Shown here piece by piece: positions 37,757-46,735 of a stretch of DNA of 60,169 nt. The stretch lies in contig CAKZKT010000030.1 in assembly GCA_937124585.1 (NCBI GenBank), positions 1 to 60,169 on the forward strand, written 5' to 3'. The position numbers and the translations under genes are program-made. Every line of letters starts with the position of its first letter. Position 1 is the first letter of the stretch. Under the pieces are notes generated by a model. That model saw only the letters and a list, made by a program, of their open reading frames with translations, was not told where the DNA came from and did no database searches. This DNA comes from an uncultured Anaerolineae bacterium. Lineage in GTDB: Bacteria; Chloroflexota; Anaerolineae; CG2-30-64-16.

Positions 37757-39862
37757 ATGGACGGCATTGCTGCGTTTCTCACCCAAAATATCGTCTACGT
37801 CTACTTCTTCTACGGGCTGGCGTTTTTTTCGCTCGGCCTGGTGGTGCTCCTCGAATCGGGCCGCGCCAGCGAATTCCGCTTCGTGCGCGCGCTGACGCCT
37901 CTGGCGCTGTTCGGCTTCCTCCACGGCGCGCACGAATGGTTCGAGATGTTCCATATCTTCGCCGCGCACGTCGGCGGCCAGACGACGGGCCTAGCCGCCG
38001 AAATCTTCCGGCTGGTCTTGCTTTCGGCTTCGTTCACCTGCCTCTTGACGTTTGGCATTCGCTTGCTGCCCGATGCCGAGGCGCATCCGCGTGCCAGCTA
38101 TGGTCGGGTCGCCGCCATGGTCGGCGTCTGGCTGGCAACCGTTCTCATCGTTTACCTGCGCCGCCGCCCCACCCGCGAAGAGCTGATTGTGGCGGCCGAT
38201 GTGCTGGCGCGCTACGTGTTGGGAATCACGGGCGCACTGCTGGCAGCCTGGTCGTTGCTGCGCGAGCGACACGATTTTCATCTGCGCGGCATGTCATCCT
38301 ATGGCCGGGCGCTGCTCTGGGCGGCCCTGGCCTTCCTCGTCTACGGAACCGTCGGCCAGCTTTTCGGGCGGCCGAGCATCGTAGCGCCTTCGCACGTCAT
38401 CAACACCGCGCTCTTCGTGCGGCTATTCGGCTTTCCGGTGCAGATATTGCGCGGCGCGGCTGCTGTGGCGATCACAATCATGTTGGGCAGCGCGCTGCGT
38501 GCCTTTGAAGCGGAAAGCCGGCTGCGCCTGGCACGGGCGAACAAGGCGCGCATCGAAGCGCAGGCCGCAGCCCTGGAGGCCCAGAGCCGCCGCACACAAG
38601 AGGTCGAGGCGCTCAACGCCCGGCTTCACGAGACAGCGCGCGAATTGACGGCCCTGGTGGAAATGTCCCGCACCCTCAGCGCCACGATCGAACTGAATCG
38701 AGTGATCCACTACGCCCTCTATCAGGTCGCCCATAGTTTCGAACGCGCGTGCTGTGCGGCTCTTTTCCTAAAGCAGGCGAACGGTGTGCCGGAACTGGCC
38801 CAGGTCTATTTCCATCCTCAAATCGTTCAGCCGGAGACGCCCCCGCCCTTCGAAGCCCTGGCCAGGCGAGCGATCGAAAGCGGTCAGGCTGTCGGCATGG
38901 ATATGGCGGCGCAAACGCTGACGATCGAAGAATTGAACGCAGACGGCCGTGTGGTGATCGGCAAACCCACCGCGCGCTATCATGCCCTGGCCGTGCCGCT
39001 CCTCCTCCAGGATGCGCCGCGGGGCAGCCTGGTTGTAATGGTCGGCCAGGATGGCAAGCCCTTCACCGGCCAGGATCTGAACCTGTTGGCGGCCTTTGCC
39101 CGCCAGATCACGACTTCCATCGAGAACGCTCGGCTCTACCAGGTCGTTCAGGAACGCGAGACGCGCCTGGCCGAATTGTTCCGCCAGCTCGTGAGCGTGC
39201 AGGAAGGCGAACGCCAGCGCATTGCGCGCGAACTCCACGACGAGACCGGCCAGAAGCTCACCGCGCTGGCCATGGGGCTGGCCGCGCTCGAGGTCAATCT
39301 GGACGGCGGCGAGCTGGCATCGGCCCGCCAGCTGGCGCGTCATCTGCGCGAGATGAGCGATCAGGCCATCGTGGAGCTGCGACGCATCATGTCGGACTTG
39401 CGACCGGCGCTGCTAGACGACCTGGGGCTGACGCCCGCACTGCGCTCCCTGGTGCAGGAGTTCACCATGCACCATCCCGAGATCAAGATCTCGTTTACGG
39501 TGGATCGGCAAGCTCCGCGCCTGGCGTCGCAATATGAGACGGTGCTGTTTCGGGTGGCACAGGAGGCGCTCAACAACATCGCGCGACATGCGCACGCCAC
39601 ACAGGTGACGATCCGGCTCGAGCACCAGGCCGGCCGTGTGCGCCTCGAGGTCGGCGACAACGGCATCGGGTTTGATCCCAAAATGCCGCCCCGTCACCCC
39701 TCCGGCAGTGGCCTGGGCCTGGCAGGCATGCAAGAACGGGTCGCGCTCATCGGCGGCCTCTGGCAGGTGCAATCCGCACCAGGCCAGGGGACGCGGATCA
39801 CGGTGGAGTTGCCGATTCCTGCGGAGTTGCACCATGAGTCCAATACGCATTCTGCTGGCTGA
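37757..39862 (+). CDS. Membrane histidine kinase (HisKA_3 type) with GAF domain
   Basis: 701 residues. Seven or so N-terminal helices (1-250) form an unassigned membrane sensor, then a short coiled coil (about 255-300), a GAF-like domain (about 305-460), and a NarX/DesK-type kinase core. The phosphoacceptor is H494 in ERQRIARELHDETGQ; the ATPase domain has VAQEALNNIARHAHA and GDNGIGFD. It is followed, with a 29-bp overlap, by a cognate NarL-type regulator. The stimulus is unknown. Confidence 0.93.
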   Translation: MDGIAAFLTQNIVYVYFFYGLAFFSLGLVVLLESGRASEFRFVRALTPLALFGFLHGAHEWFEMFHIFAAHVGGQTTGLAAEIFRLVLLSASFTCLLTFGIRLLPDAEAHPRASYGRVAAMVGVWLATVLIVYLRRRPTREELIVAADVLARYVLGITGALLAAWSLLRERHDFHLRGMSSYGRALLWAALAFLVYGTVGQLFGRPSIVAPSHVINTALFVRLFGFPVQILRGAAAVAITIMLGSALRAFEAESRLRLARANKARIEAQAAALEAQSRRTQEVEALNARLHETARELTALVEMSRTLSATIELNRVIHYALYQVAHSFERACCAALFLKQANGVPELAQVYFHPQIVQPETPPPFEALARRAIESGQAVGMDMAAQTLTIEELNADGRVVIGKPTARYHALAVPLLLQDAPRGSLVVMVGQDGKPFTGQDLNLLAAFARQITTSIENARLYQVVQERETRLAELFRQLVSVQEGERQRIARELHDETGQKLTALAMGLAALEVNLDGGELASARQLARHLREMSDQAIVELRRIMSDLRPALLDDLGLTPALRSLVQEFTMHHPEIKISFTVDRQAPRLASQYETVLFRVAQEALNNIARHAHATQVTIRLEHQAGRVRLEVGDNGIGFDPKMPPRHPSGSGLGLAGMQERVALIGGLWQVQSAPGQGTRITVELPIPAELHHESNTHSAG

Positions 39863-40505
39863 TGATCACGCGGTGGTGCGCGCCGGGCTGCGCATGCTGC
39901 TCAGCGCAGACCCTGATTTGCAAATCGTCGGCGAGGCGGAGACCGGCGTGCAGGCGCTCCGGCTGACCGCCGAGCTGCAGCCAGACGTGGTTCTGATGGA
40001 CATCTCGATGCCCGACATGAACGGCATCGTGGCCACGCGGCAGATCAAGGCCGCCCATCCGCACGTAGCAGTGCTGGCGCTCACCATGCACGAGGACGAC
40101 CAGTACTTCTTCGAAATGCTGGGTGCGGGGGCGTCCGGCTATGTGCCGAAGCGTGCTGCGCCGAACGACCTGATTTCGGCGATTCACGCCGTGCAGGGCG
40201 GGGGTGTCTTCCTGTTTCCCTCGGTCGCCCGGGCCCTGGTGCAGGACTACCTGCAGCGCTTGCCGCACACCGGCGGCGAACGTCCAGGCCGGGGCCTTGA
40301 CATGTTGACCGACCGCGAACGGGAAGTGCTGAGCCTGATCGCACAGGGGCGCAGCAATCAGGAGATCGCCGACCAGCTGGTGATCAGCATCAAGACCGTC
40401 AATCGGCATCGCGAGAACATCATGGCGAAACTGAACCTGCACAATCGGGTCGAATTGGTACGCTACGCCATCGAGAGAGGGCTGATAGACATCGAAGAGC
40501 ATTGA
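39834..40505 (+). CDS. NarL/FixJ-type response regulator
   Basis: 223 residues. Receiver domain 1-120 with acidic pocket ILLADDH and phosphoacceptor D56 in DVVLMDISMPDMNG; LuxR-type HTH at about 155-215 (LTDREREVLSLIAQGRSNQEIADQLVISIKTVNRHRENIMAKL). The ATG lies inside the kinase gene. Targets are not evident. Confidence 0.95.
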   Translation: MSPIRILLADDHAVVRAGLRMLLSADPDLQIVGEAETGVQALRLTAELQPDVVLMDISMPDMNGIVATRQIKAAHPHVAVLALTMHEDDQYFFEMLGAGASGYVPKRAAPNDLISAIHAVQGGGVFLFPSVARALVQDYLQRLPHTGGERPGRGLDMLTDREREVLSLIAQGRSNQEIADQLVISIKTVNRHRENIMAKLNLHNRVELVRYAIERGLIDIEEH

Positions 40506-40548
40506 GCGGTGGTGTCGAATCAAAATACCGGCAACGGGGGAGTATTTT

Positions 40549-40578
40549 TTGAAAATCATCCCTGGCGGGTGATATAAT
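40549..40578 (+). promoter_or_regulatory. Promoter of the DUF3048 gene
   Basis: TTGAAA (40549-40554), 18 bp, TATAAT (40573-40578) preceded by TGA. Confidence 0.7.
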
Positions 40579-40619
40579 CGGCACAGATCTTGAGGAGTTT
40601 CCGAAAACTGGAGGCGTGA

Positions 40620-41861
40620 ATGTCTGTTCGTGTTCGTTTTGGCGTGATAGTCGGCGGATTGATCATGCTGCTGGCTTTGGCCGCGTTGTTCGGCGCGTGC
40701 ATGGGCCGACCGCCGGAGCCGACCCCGACTCCGACGCGCACCCCACGGTCGGTCGAGATGAAGGCACGGCCGCCGACTGCTACGTTCGCGCCCAGCCCTA
40801 CGCTGCCGCCGACCGCTACGTCGCTGCCGACCGCCACGCCGCCGCCGACCTTCACTGCCACGCCCGCGGCCACGCCGACGCCGACCGTAGACACGAGCGT
40901 CATCGTTCCCGGCCGCGACCCGAACGTGTCGCCGTATACCGGCCTGCAACCGGCCGATCCAAAGATCCTGGAGCGTCGGCCGATGGCGATCAAAGTCGCC
41001 AACCAGGCAAGCGTCCATCCGCAATCCGGCCTGAACAAAGCGGACATTGTGGTGGAAAGCCTGGTGGAGTACAGCGAGACCCGTTACACCGTGCTGTACC
41101 ACAGCCAGGATGCCGAGCGCGTCGGCTCGGTGCGCAGCGCCCGCCTGATTGACCTGGAACTGCCGGCCATCTTCGACGCTGCGCTGGCCTACTCCGGCGG
41201 CGTACAGCCGGTGATAGACAAGCTGGCGGCTTCGGACATCGGCAAGCAGGTGTTCGACGAGACGGCTGCCGGGGTGGGCTTCTTCCGCGATCCGACCATC
41301 GTGGTGCCGGATAACCTGTTTGCCAACACCATCAGGCTGTCCGAGGTGATCGCCAGGAGAGGGCTGAACCAGCGGCCGCAGCCGGCGGCCGGCTGGGTCT
41401 TCGCGCCGGTTGCGCCTCAGGGCGGTGCGACGGCCAGCAGCATCCTGATCCCGTATCCGCGCTTTCAGGTGCGCTGGACGTACGATAGCGCCACGGGCCG
41501 CTGGAAACGCGAGATGGGCGGCAAGTCGCACATTGACAAAACCACCGGTGAACAGCTCAGCGCGGCCAATGTCGTGGTGCTCATGGCGCCTCACGTCAAA
41601 ACGTTGATCCTGGAGCATGGCACCGTGATGGAAGGCCAGGGCCAGGCCTGCCGCAACTGTTCGGTCGAGATCCAGCTCTGGGGCGAGGGACCGGCGAAGG
41701 TGCTGCGCGATGGCAAAATCTACGAAGGGAAGTGGATCCGGCCGGAGCGACATGCACCGTTCCGCATCGTAGACGCGACCGGCCAAAACATTCCGCTCAA
41801 ACCGGGCAATAGCTGGTGGCAAGTGACGCCGCCCGACATGCAGCTCACGGTCACACCCTGA
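40620..41861 (+). CDS. DUF3048 (YerB-like) exported protein
   Basis: 413 residues. A signal segment (1-27, ending near a cysteine that may be lipidated although FGAC is not an ideal lipobox), a Thr/Pro-rich linker (about 30-90), then the two-part DUF3048 domain: SPYTGLQP, RPMAIKVANQASVHPQSGLNKADIV near 120, GSVRSARLIDLELP near 165. YerB-type proteins are cell-surface proteins of unknown function. GGAGG precedes the ATG. The 41862-41996 stretch after it holds no gene I can support. Confidence 0.85.
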   Translation: MSVRVRFGVIVGGLIMLLALAALFGACMGRPPEPTPTPTRTPRSVEMKARPPTATFAPSPTLPPTATSLPTATPPPTFTATPAATPTPTVDTSVIVPGRDPNVSPYTGLQPADPKILERRPMAIKVANQASVHPQSGLNKADIVVESLVEYSETRYTVLYHSQDAERVGSVRSARLIDLELPAIFDAALAYSGGVQPVIDKLAASDIGKQVFDETAAGVGFFRDPTIVVPDNLFANTIRLSEVIARRGLNQRPQPAAGWVFAPVAPQGGATASSILIPYPRFQVRWTYDSATGRWKREMGGKSHIDKTTGEQLSAANVVVLMAPHVKTLILEHGTVMEGQGQACRNCSVEIQLWGEGPAKVLRDGKIYEGKWIRPERHAPFRIVDATGQNIPLKPGNSWWQVTPPDMQLTVTP

Positions 41862-41996
41862 GCGGATTTTTCTGAGCGAAGCTTTATGTTTTTCTCATGT
41901 GACGTTAATGTAATCGTGGCAATATGAGGTCAGACTAAGGATGAGGGTAGGGGCAGCCCAAATCCGCGGTGAGATTCCTCCTCCATAAGGTTGAGC

Positions 41997-42037
41997 AACA
42001 CAATTCCCCGGTGGGTGGGCCGGGGAATTGTGTTTTT
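41997..42037 (+). terminator. Rho-independent terminator after the DUF3048 gene
   Basis: 15-bp stem (41997-42011 and 42020-42034), 8-nt loop, followed by a T tract (42033-42037) on the plus strand. It abuts the stop of the convergent slt-like gene and may act on both. Confidence 0.85.
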
Positions 42038-44540
42038 AAGGCTCTGGCGTGTAGAGGCGCCGATAGGCCTCGAACTGGCTCAGCACCTGCTGCACGTAGA
42101 GGCGTGTCTCGCCGTAGTCAATCAATGCCACCATCAGGTCATCGTCCCCTTCAGCCAACGCGCGCCAGCGCCGCGCGTTGCCCGGGCCGCCGTTGTAGCC
42201 GGCCAGTGCTGCGGCCAGGCTGCCATCGAACTGCTTCAGCGCCCAGCTGAGATAGTAGGCACCGAATTCCACGTTGATGTACGGCCAGTAGGCCTGTTGT
42301 GGCTTGAAGTTGCGCCGGCCCTGCTGGCCGGCAATCCATTCGGCCGTGGCCGGCATGATCTGCATCAACCCCTGCGCGCCCGCTGACGAGGTGGCGGTAA
42401 CCTCGAAACGGCTCTCCTGGCGAATCACCGCGGCCAGCAGCAACGGGTCCACGTTCCAGGCAAGGGCCTGCTGGCGGATCAGGCGGGCAAACGGCAACGG
42501 ATAGACCAGCCGGCCGAGCGCCGGAGGTGCAGTCTCACGTTGGGCAGCCGGCGCGAGCGCGATCAGTTTTTCGGCGGCCGCGATGGACAATCCATGGGCG
42601 CCGGCATCGCGGAACGCCAGGGCCAGCGCCGCCAGTGCCCAGCCATCCCCGGCATGACGCTCCAGCACGCGACCCCAAGCCGTCAAGCCGGCTGTCCGCC
42701 GGCCCAGGTCGAGGAGCATTTGGCCACGACGCCAGTCCGGGTCTGCGGTCACATCGTTCGGCAGCGCTAGCGTCCCTTCGCCTGCCCAATCCCCCAGCCA
42801 GGCCGACAACGCGGCGCGTTCGGCTGCGCTCTCCTCTTCGACGGCCCACGCCGCAAGCGGACCGGCCGGCGCGAGCGTCGTCTGTCCGGCGCCGCTCAGC
42901 CAGGCTGCGGCGCGCAATCCGTAGTAGCTGCGCGGATCAGCCTGAACCGCCGCCTCCCACGAGCGTCGGGCCGCCTCGCGGTTGCCTGCGTTGGCCTGCG
43001 CTCGACCCAGCCAGAAGTAGGCCAATGGTTTGGTGAACGGCTCCAGCGGCGCTTCGGCCATCTCCCGCCATGTCTCGATGGCGGCCGTCCACTCACCACG
43101 GCGGAAATAGATCAAGCCGGCAGCCTGATAGGCGCGCCAGGCCTCATCGGCGGACGGATACTGACGGGCCAGGCTGCGATAGGCAGCCGCTGCGATCGTG
43201 AGATCGCCCAGTTCGGCCTGCCAGTTGGCCGCGCGCCAGAGTGCGGTGGGGGCCTGTGCCGCGGTGGGATGCTCTGTGGCGAACTGACGGCAGGCGCTGA
43301 TGGCCGCCGCCAGGTCACCGGCCTGGGCACGGCCGGCCGCCTGCGCCAGCCAGGCATCGGCCCAGTGCCGGTTCTCGGGGTAGGCTGCGAGCAAATTGCC
43401 CAGCTCGGCCAGCCCCTGTTCCACCCGGCCCTGTTTCAGATAGCTCAGCCCGGCATAGTACCAGGCATCGCCTTTACGGCCGGTCGGATCGGTGGCGCGC
43501 AGGCGATCGAACGCGGCATTGGCGAGTGCGTAGCGGCCGTTGAAGTAATTGACCAGGCCGCGCTGATACTCGTCCACGGTGGCCCCGGCTTCGACCAGTG
43601 CAGCCATCGCCCGATGGGCGTAAGGGCTGGTGAGGTCGGCATCCACAGCTGCCTGCCAGCGACGCTGAGCCTCGTCGGGGGCGGCTTGTGCGAGCGCAGC
43701 GCCGGCCAGCCACTGCATCTCGGCCGCCCATGCGCCCGTGGTGATTCCGCCCCGCAAGATGTCGTACTGGGTGACGGCGGCCGCGTAATCCTTCTGCGCC
43801 AGGGCCAGGTCGGCCAGATTGCGACGAATGACAACGGTGTTGGCCCAATCGGGCGAGGTTTGCAGGGCCATGCTGAAGGCTTCGGTCGCGCGAGGCAGGT
43901 CGCCTGCGCTGCGTCGCGCCGCGGCGATCCGTTGCCAGGTCAGCGAGCTGAGCTCGGCCGCGAGGGGCAGGTAGGCGGCATAGCTCACTTCGGCTTCGGC
44001 CCAGCGGTTCAGGCTGCTCAGCGCCTCGCCGAGCAGGAAATAAGCCGGGGCGCGCTGTGGCACGGTGATCGGCGCCGAGGCCAGCAGCTGCGTCAACACG
44101 CTGGCAGCCTCTGTCGCGGCATCGTCACGCAGGTAGCATTGCGCCAGCCGGTAGCGCGCCTCGGCGACGTCGGCCGGGTCAGGATCTTCGCTCACCACGA
44201 CCGCAAATTCGCGTCGCGCCGCATCGCAGTCGCCGATGGACTGCAGATATCGCCCCTCGACCAGTCGGGCCGAAGGCGCCGGAGTCGCGGTGGGCGTGGG
44301 CGTGGGCGACGATGTCGCGGTCGGGGAGGGAGTGAAGGTCAGGGTAGGCGTCGGGGTGGCAGCAGGGGTCGGCGTCGCCGGGTCTGGAGCCTGGGCTGCG
44401 GCCACGCGATCAGCGGTTGCAACGGATGGGCCCGGCATCGGTCCGGCCGGCGCGATGGGCGGCGCCACGGGCTCGGCGCGCGTGCCGCACGCGGCCAGGA
44501 TCAAAGCCAGTACCAGAAAAACAAGGCATCGGCAAAACAA
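42036..44540 (-). CDS. Soluble-lytic-transglycosylase-like lipoprotein with TPR superhelix
   Basis: 834 residues. TTG start at 44540, supported by GGAGGAAG upstream; a lipobox LAAC (C18) directs membrane anchoring. A Thr/Pro linker (about 50-90) is followed by many TPR-like helical repeats (about 95-640) and a C-terminal SLT domain with the catalytic glutamate in IRQESRFEV, then AGAQGLMQIMPATAEW and AALAGYNGGPGNARRW. It cleaves peptidoglycan glycan strands to anhydromuropeptides and is laid out like Slt70. Confidence 0.93.
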   Translation of the reverse strand: MFCRCLVFLVLALILAACGTRAEPVAPPIAPAGPMPGPSVATADRVAAAQAPDPATPTPAATPTPTLTFTPSPTATSSPTPTPTATPAPSARLVEGRYLQSIGDCDAARREFAVVVSEDPDPADVAEARYRLAQCYLRDDAATEAASVLTQLLASAPITVPQRAPAYFLLGEALSSLNRWAEAEVSYAAYLPLAAELSSLTWQRIAAARRSAGDLPRATEAFSMALQTSPDWANTVVIRRNLADLALAQKDYAAAVTQYDILRGGITTGAWAAEMQWLAGAALAQAAPDEAQRRWQAAVDADLTSPYAHRAMAALVEAGATVDEYQRGLVNYFNGRYALANAAFDRLRATDPTGRKGDAWYYAGLSYLKQGRVEQGLAELGNLLAAYPENRHWADAWLAQAAGRAQAGDLAAAISACRQFATEHPTAAQAPTALWRAANWQAELGDLTIAAAAYRSLARQYPSADEAWRAYQAAGLIYFRRGEWTAAIETWREMAEAPLEPFTKPLAYFWLGRAQANAGNREAARRSWEAAVQADPRSYYGLRAAAWLSGAGQTTLAPAGPLAAWAVEEESAAERAALSAWLGDWAGEGTLALPNDVTADPDWRRGQMLLDLGRRTAGLTAWGRVLERHAGDGWALAALALAFRDAGAHGLSIAAAEKLIALAPAAQRETAPPALGRLVYPLPFARLIRQQALAWNVDPLLLAAVIRQESRFEVTATSSAGAQGLMQIMPATAEWIAGQQGRRNFKPQQAYWPYINVEFGAYYLSWALKQFDGSLAAALAGYNGGPGNARRWRALAEGDDDLMVALIDYGETRLYVQQVLSQFEAYRRLYTPEP

Positions 44541-44587
44541 GGGACTTCCTCCGTTCCACGATCGGCCGTGCGCCGGTCATCACGGAT

Positions 44588-44596
44588 ATTGTATCA
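44588..44596 (-). promoter_or_regulatory. Extended -10 promoter upstream of the slt-like gene
   Basis: TGA-TACAAT on the minus strand (hexamer 44588-44593), about 48 bases before the TTG start. No good -35. The rest of 44541-44720 shows nothing recognisable. Confidence 0.4.
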
Positions 44597-44720
44597 CAAT
44601 TTTCGAGACGTGAGAGAGTCACCGAGGTTCCAATGCGGAGGGGGGCCGCGCGAAATTCGATCGCGTACGGAGAAAGATCGGCCAGGTGGGCGGAGGGTCT
44701 TCCGCATGAGGGTCTCGCCG

Positions 44721-44981
44721 TCACTTGCGGCTGCGCACTGCGGGGGGCAGCGTGCGCACAGGGAACGGCGTGTGCCTGGCGGGGGGCGGCGTCCCAAACC
44801 CTGTCCCGAAAACCGGCCGGGTTGGCCTGGTCGCATAGGGGCCTGCCATCCACGGCAATAGCGCTGAATTATTGAACGATGACCCTGCCGCGAGATTTCG
44901 GAGCGCCTGTGGGATGTCCTGCAACCAGTCGTTCCGTTGTTGCGCGGTCATCAAGAAGTAGGCGAAGATGGCATCGCTCAT
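44721..44981 (-). CDS. Unrecognised 86-residue protein at the end of the MNIO cassette
   Basis: ATG overlaps the stop of the preceding small ORF (ATGA). The N-terminal half looks helical (SDAIFAYFLMTAQQRNDWL), the C-terminal half is Pro/Arg-rich (PPPARHTPFPVRTLPPAV). No cysteine and no family recognised. The longer frame upstream in the same phase is Arg/Gly-rich and unlikely to be translated. Its translational linkage places it in the MNIO operon, so it may be a substrate, immunity or accessory peptide; this is an inference. Confidence 0.5.
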   Translation of the reverse strand: MSDAIFAYFLMTAQQRNDWLQDIPQALRNLAAGSSFNNSALLPWMAGPYATRPTRPVFGTGFGTPPPARHTPFPVRTLPPAVRSRK

Positions 44982-45241
44982 GCCCCTGACACGGCGCCAG
45001 CGGCAGACGCCCCCGTGCCCCCGCTGCCGGGCAACGTGCCTGTAACCGGATTGCACTGCTGCAGCAGCCGGCTGATGCTTTTCCACGTCTCCTCGCCGCG
45101 GCGATAGCCTGCGGACCCGGCCGGCGCCAGGACCAGGAGCGCCTCCGCGACGTCCTGCGCCTGGCGCAACGTTTGGCGTTCTTCTGCGCCGATGGCGCAC
45201 TCAATGAAACGGAAACTTGTGATACCCCGAGTTGGGTCCAA
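44978..45241 (-). CDS. Unrecognised small protein coupled to the MNIO gene
   Basis: Up to 87 residues if translation starts at TTG 45241 inside the MNIO gene; an ATT at 45205 that overlaps the MNIO stop codon is the only nearer start-like codon. Third positions are strongly G/C in this frame past 45201, whereas the two other frames look non-coding. Composition: a helical middle (EERQTLRQAQDVAEALLVLAP), SISRLLQQCNPVTG, and a Gly/Ala/Ser tail. Cysteines lie at about residues 15 and 67. No family recognised. Confidence 0.5.
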   Translation of the reverse strand: MDPTRGITSFRFIECAIGAEERQTLRQAQDVAEALLVLAPAGSAGYRRGEETWKSISRLLQQCNPVTGTLPGSGGTGASAAGAVSGA

Positions 45242-46700
45242 ACGTGACGCTCTCAGGGCCGTTGCCGGTCAGCATGATCTCTAGATCAATCCTTTCCTGT
45301 TCGCCGGCAAACAATTCGCCACCTGCGAGCGCCTCAAAGACGGGTACGGGATCGAAGTCGAAGCGCACCACCCGCTGCTTCCCGTCAACTAGGGAAGCGG
45401 CATTAGCGCGTTCGAACGCCAACACCTGGTTCAGGTACGGGATCTCCAGGCGTTGCGCGGCGAGATAGCCAGCAAAAGCCTCTGCCTCGGCCGACGCGTA
45501 TCCTTGCGGAGGAACTTGCGCCCAGCACTCCCCCATCAGGGCGCGAACGGCGTCCGTGCCGAGGGTCAGGAGGAGCAGCCGCATGGACATGGGCAACACC
45601 CGGACAAGCATGGAAGCACGGAACTCGCGAATCATTGCGGCGACCAGCAACACACCCTGGTCGCCGGCCAGCTCACGGCTCAGCGTTTCGGCGCCGGGCG
45701 TCCGGCCGATGACCAGGTTGCCTAGCGCGCGTTCCCACATCGCCGGAGAGGGGCCTTCGTCAAAAGATACCGGCATTGCCGTGCGACTGGATCGCACGGG
45801 CAGCGGCTCGTCCACGGCTGTACCGCGTAGTGACCAAAGCTCATGCAACCGTTCCATTTGGGCATAGATCACAGCCGCGCCTGCGGTTTCCACGAAGGAA
45901 GGGAAGATCTCGAAGATGATCGCTTTGAGATTGGGCAGACGCGAAACGATGATCCGCGAGGCTTCGAACAGCGGGTCGGGGATAGCTCCTGAGTGGGCAT
46001 CTATCCAGAAGCCATCCAGCTCCATGCCGCCGGCCAGGTGAATTTCCCAGACCCGTTCCAGCGGGATCTCGGCCAGAAACTCGGCGACCGTCTGGCGGCC
46101 GTTCAGAGCGTTGGCGAAGATGTTGTGCAGATCGAGCAGCAGCCCACAGTCGGCGTTGCGCACTACAGAACCAACGAACTGGCCGTCTGGCATCTCGTCG
46201 GAGCGCCTGCGCAGGTAGTTCACACCCGTCTCGACGGCGATCGGCACGCCCAGCCCCATTTGCAAATCCCGAACCGATGTACAGGCAACTGCCACCCCTT
46301 CAGGGGTCTGGCGGGGCGGCAGGAAGAAGCCTGTACGAAACTCAGGTGTTGAGTTGAAGCTGAGATGATCGCTCGCCCACGGCGACTGTAGCTTCTCGAT
46401 AGCTGCACGCAGCAGGGCCAACTGACCCGGATCGGGCCGGACTGTGCCCCCAACCGGAGTACCGACGCTATGCACCAGCTTCCGCATCGGATAATCCACC
46501 AGCCGCGCCAGGGTGCGCTCGTCGGGCCGGTAGGCTGCCGACTCTCCCGGCACTTCGACCCAGCTCGTCTGCGGCTCGAATTCGAGCACATCGAAGAGCT
46601 CGGGCCTGGCCTCCAGGAGGGGCTCGACCTCCGACGCGAAGGTGATACCCACTCCCAACTCAGGGAGATGTGAGTTGTCGTGCTGATAGGATAGCGACAT
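45201..46700 (-). CDS. MNIO (DUF692) oxidative enzyme fused to a DUF2063-like partner domain
   Basis: 499 residues against about 280-300 for a usual DUF692 enzyme. ATG at 46700 with GAGGGAC upstream. Residues about 12-300 are the TIM-barrel multinuclear iron enzyme: GVGITF, ASDHLSF (H112), AVETGVNYL (E157), LLLDLHNIFANALN (D190, H192, N193), WEIHLAGG (H221), IDAHSGAIPD (D234, H236) and FEIFP (E264) match the iron-ligand pattern. Residues about 315-480 resemble DUF2063 partner proteins (RALMGECWAQV, FAGYLAAQRLEIPYLNQVLAFERANAA). Family knowledge: MNIOs oxidise cysteine or other residues of precursor peptides with such a partner. The fusion call and the substrate are inferences. Confidence 0.8.
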   Translation of the reverse strand: MSLSYQHDNSHLPELGVGITFASEVEPLLEARPELFDVLEFEPQTSWVEVPGESAAYRPDERTLARLVDYPMRKLVHSVGTPVGGTVRPDPGQLALLRAAIEKLQSPWASDHLSFNSTPEFRTGFFLPPRQTPEGVAVACTSVRDLQMGLGVPIAVETGVNYLRRRSDEMPDGQFVGSVVRNADCGLLLDLHNIFANALNGRQTVAEFLAEIPLERVWEIHLAGGMELDGFWIDAHSGAIPDPLFEASRIIVSRLPNLKAIIFEIFPSFVETAGAAVIYAQMERLHELWSLRGTAVDEPLPVRSSRTAMPVSFDEGPSPAMWERALGNLVIGRTPGAETLSRELAGDQGVLLVAAMIREFRASMLVRVLPMSMRLLLLTLGTDAVRALMGECWAQVPPQGYASAEAEAFAGYLAAQRLEIPYLNQVLAFERANAASLVDGKQRVVRFDFDPVPVFEALAGGELFAGEQERIDLEIMLTGNGPESVTFGPNSGYHKFPFH

Positions 46701-46735
46701 GGTGTCCCTCACTGCGTGCAAGGTGATGCTCCACT

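Noticed and set aside
41862-41996. Possible small RNA or riboswitch before the terminator at 41997-42037
   Set aside because: No promoter or recognised RNA fold could be identified and no downstream plus-strand gene follows; treated as the 3' UTR of the DUF3048 message.
43269-44861. 530-codon open frame antisense to the slt-like gene
   Set aside because: Contains a long Gly/Arg tract made by reading the Thr/Pro linker backwards; no family.
44721-45200. 159-codon frame beginning with GTG right after the MNIO stop
   Set aside because: The first 73 codons are Arg/Gly-rich and compete with a frame of much better codon bias; only the part from ATG 44981 was kept.
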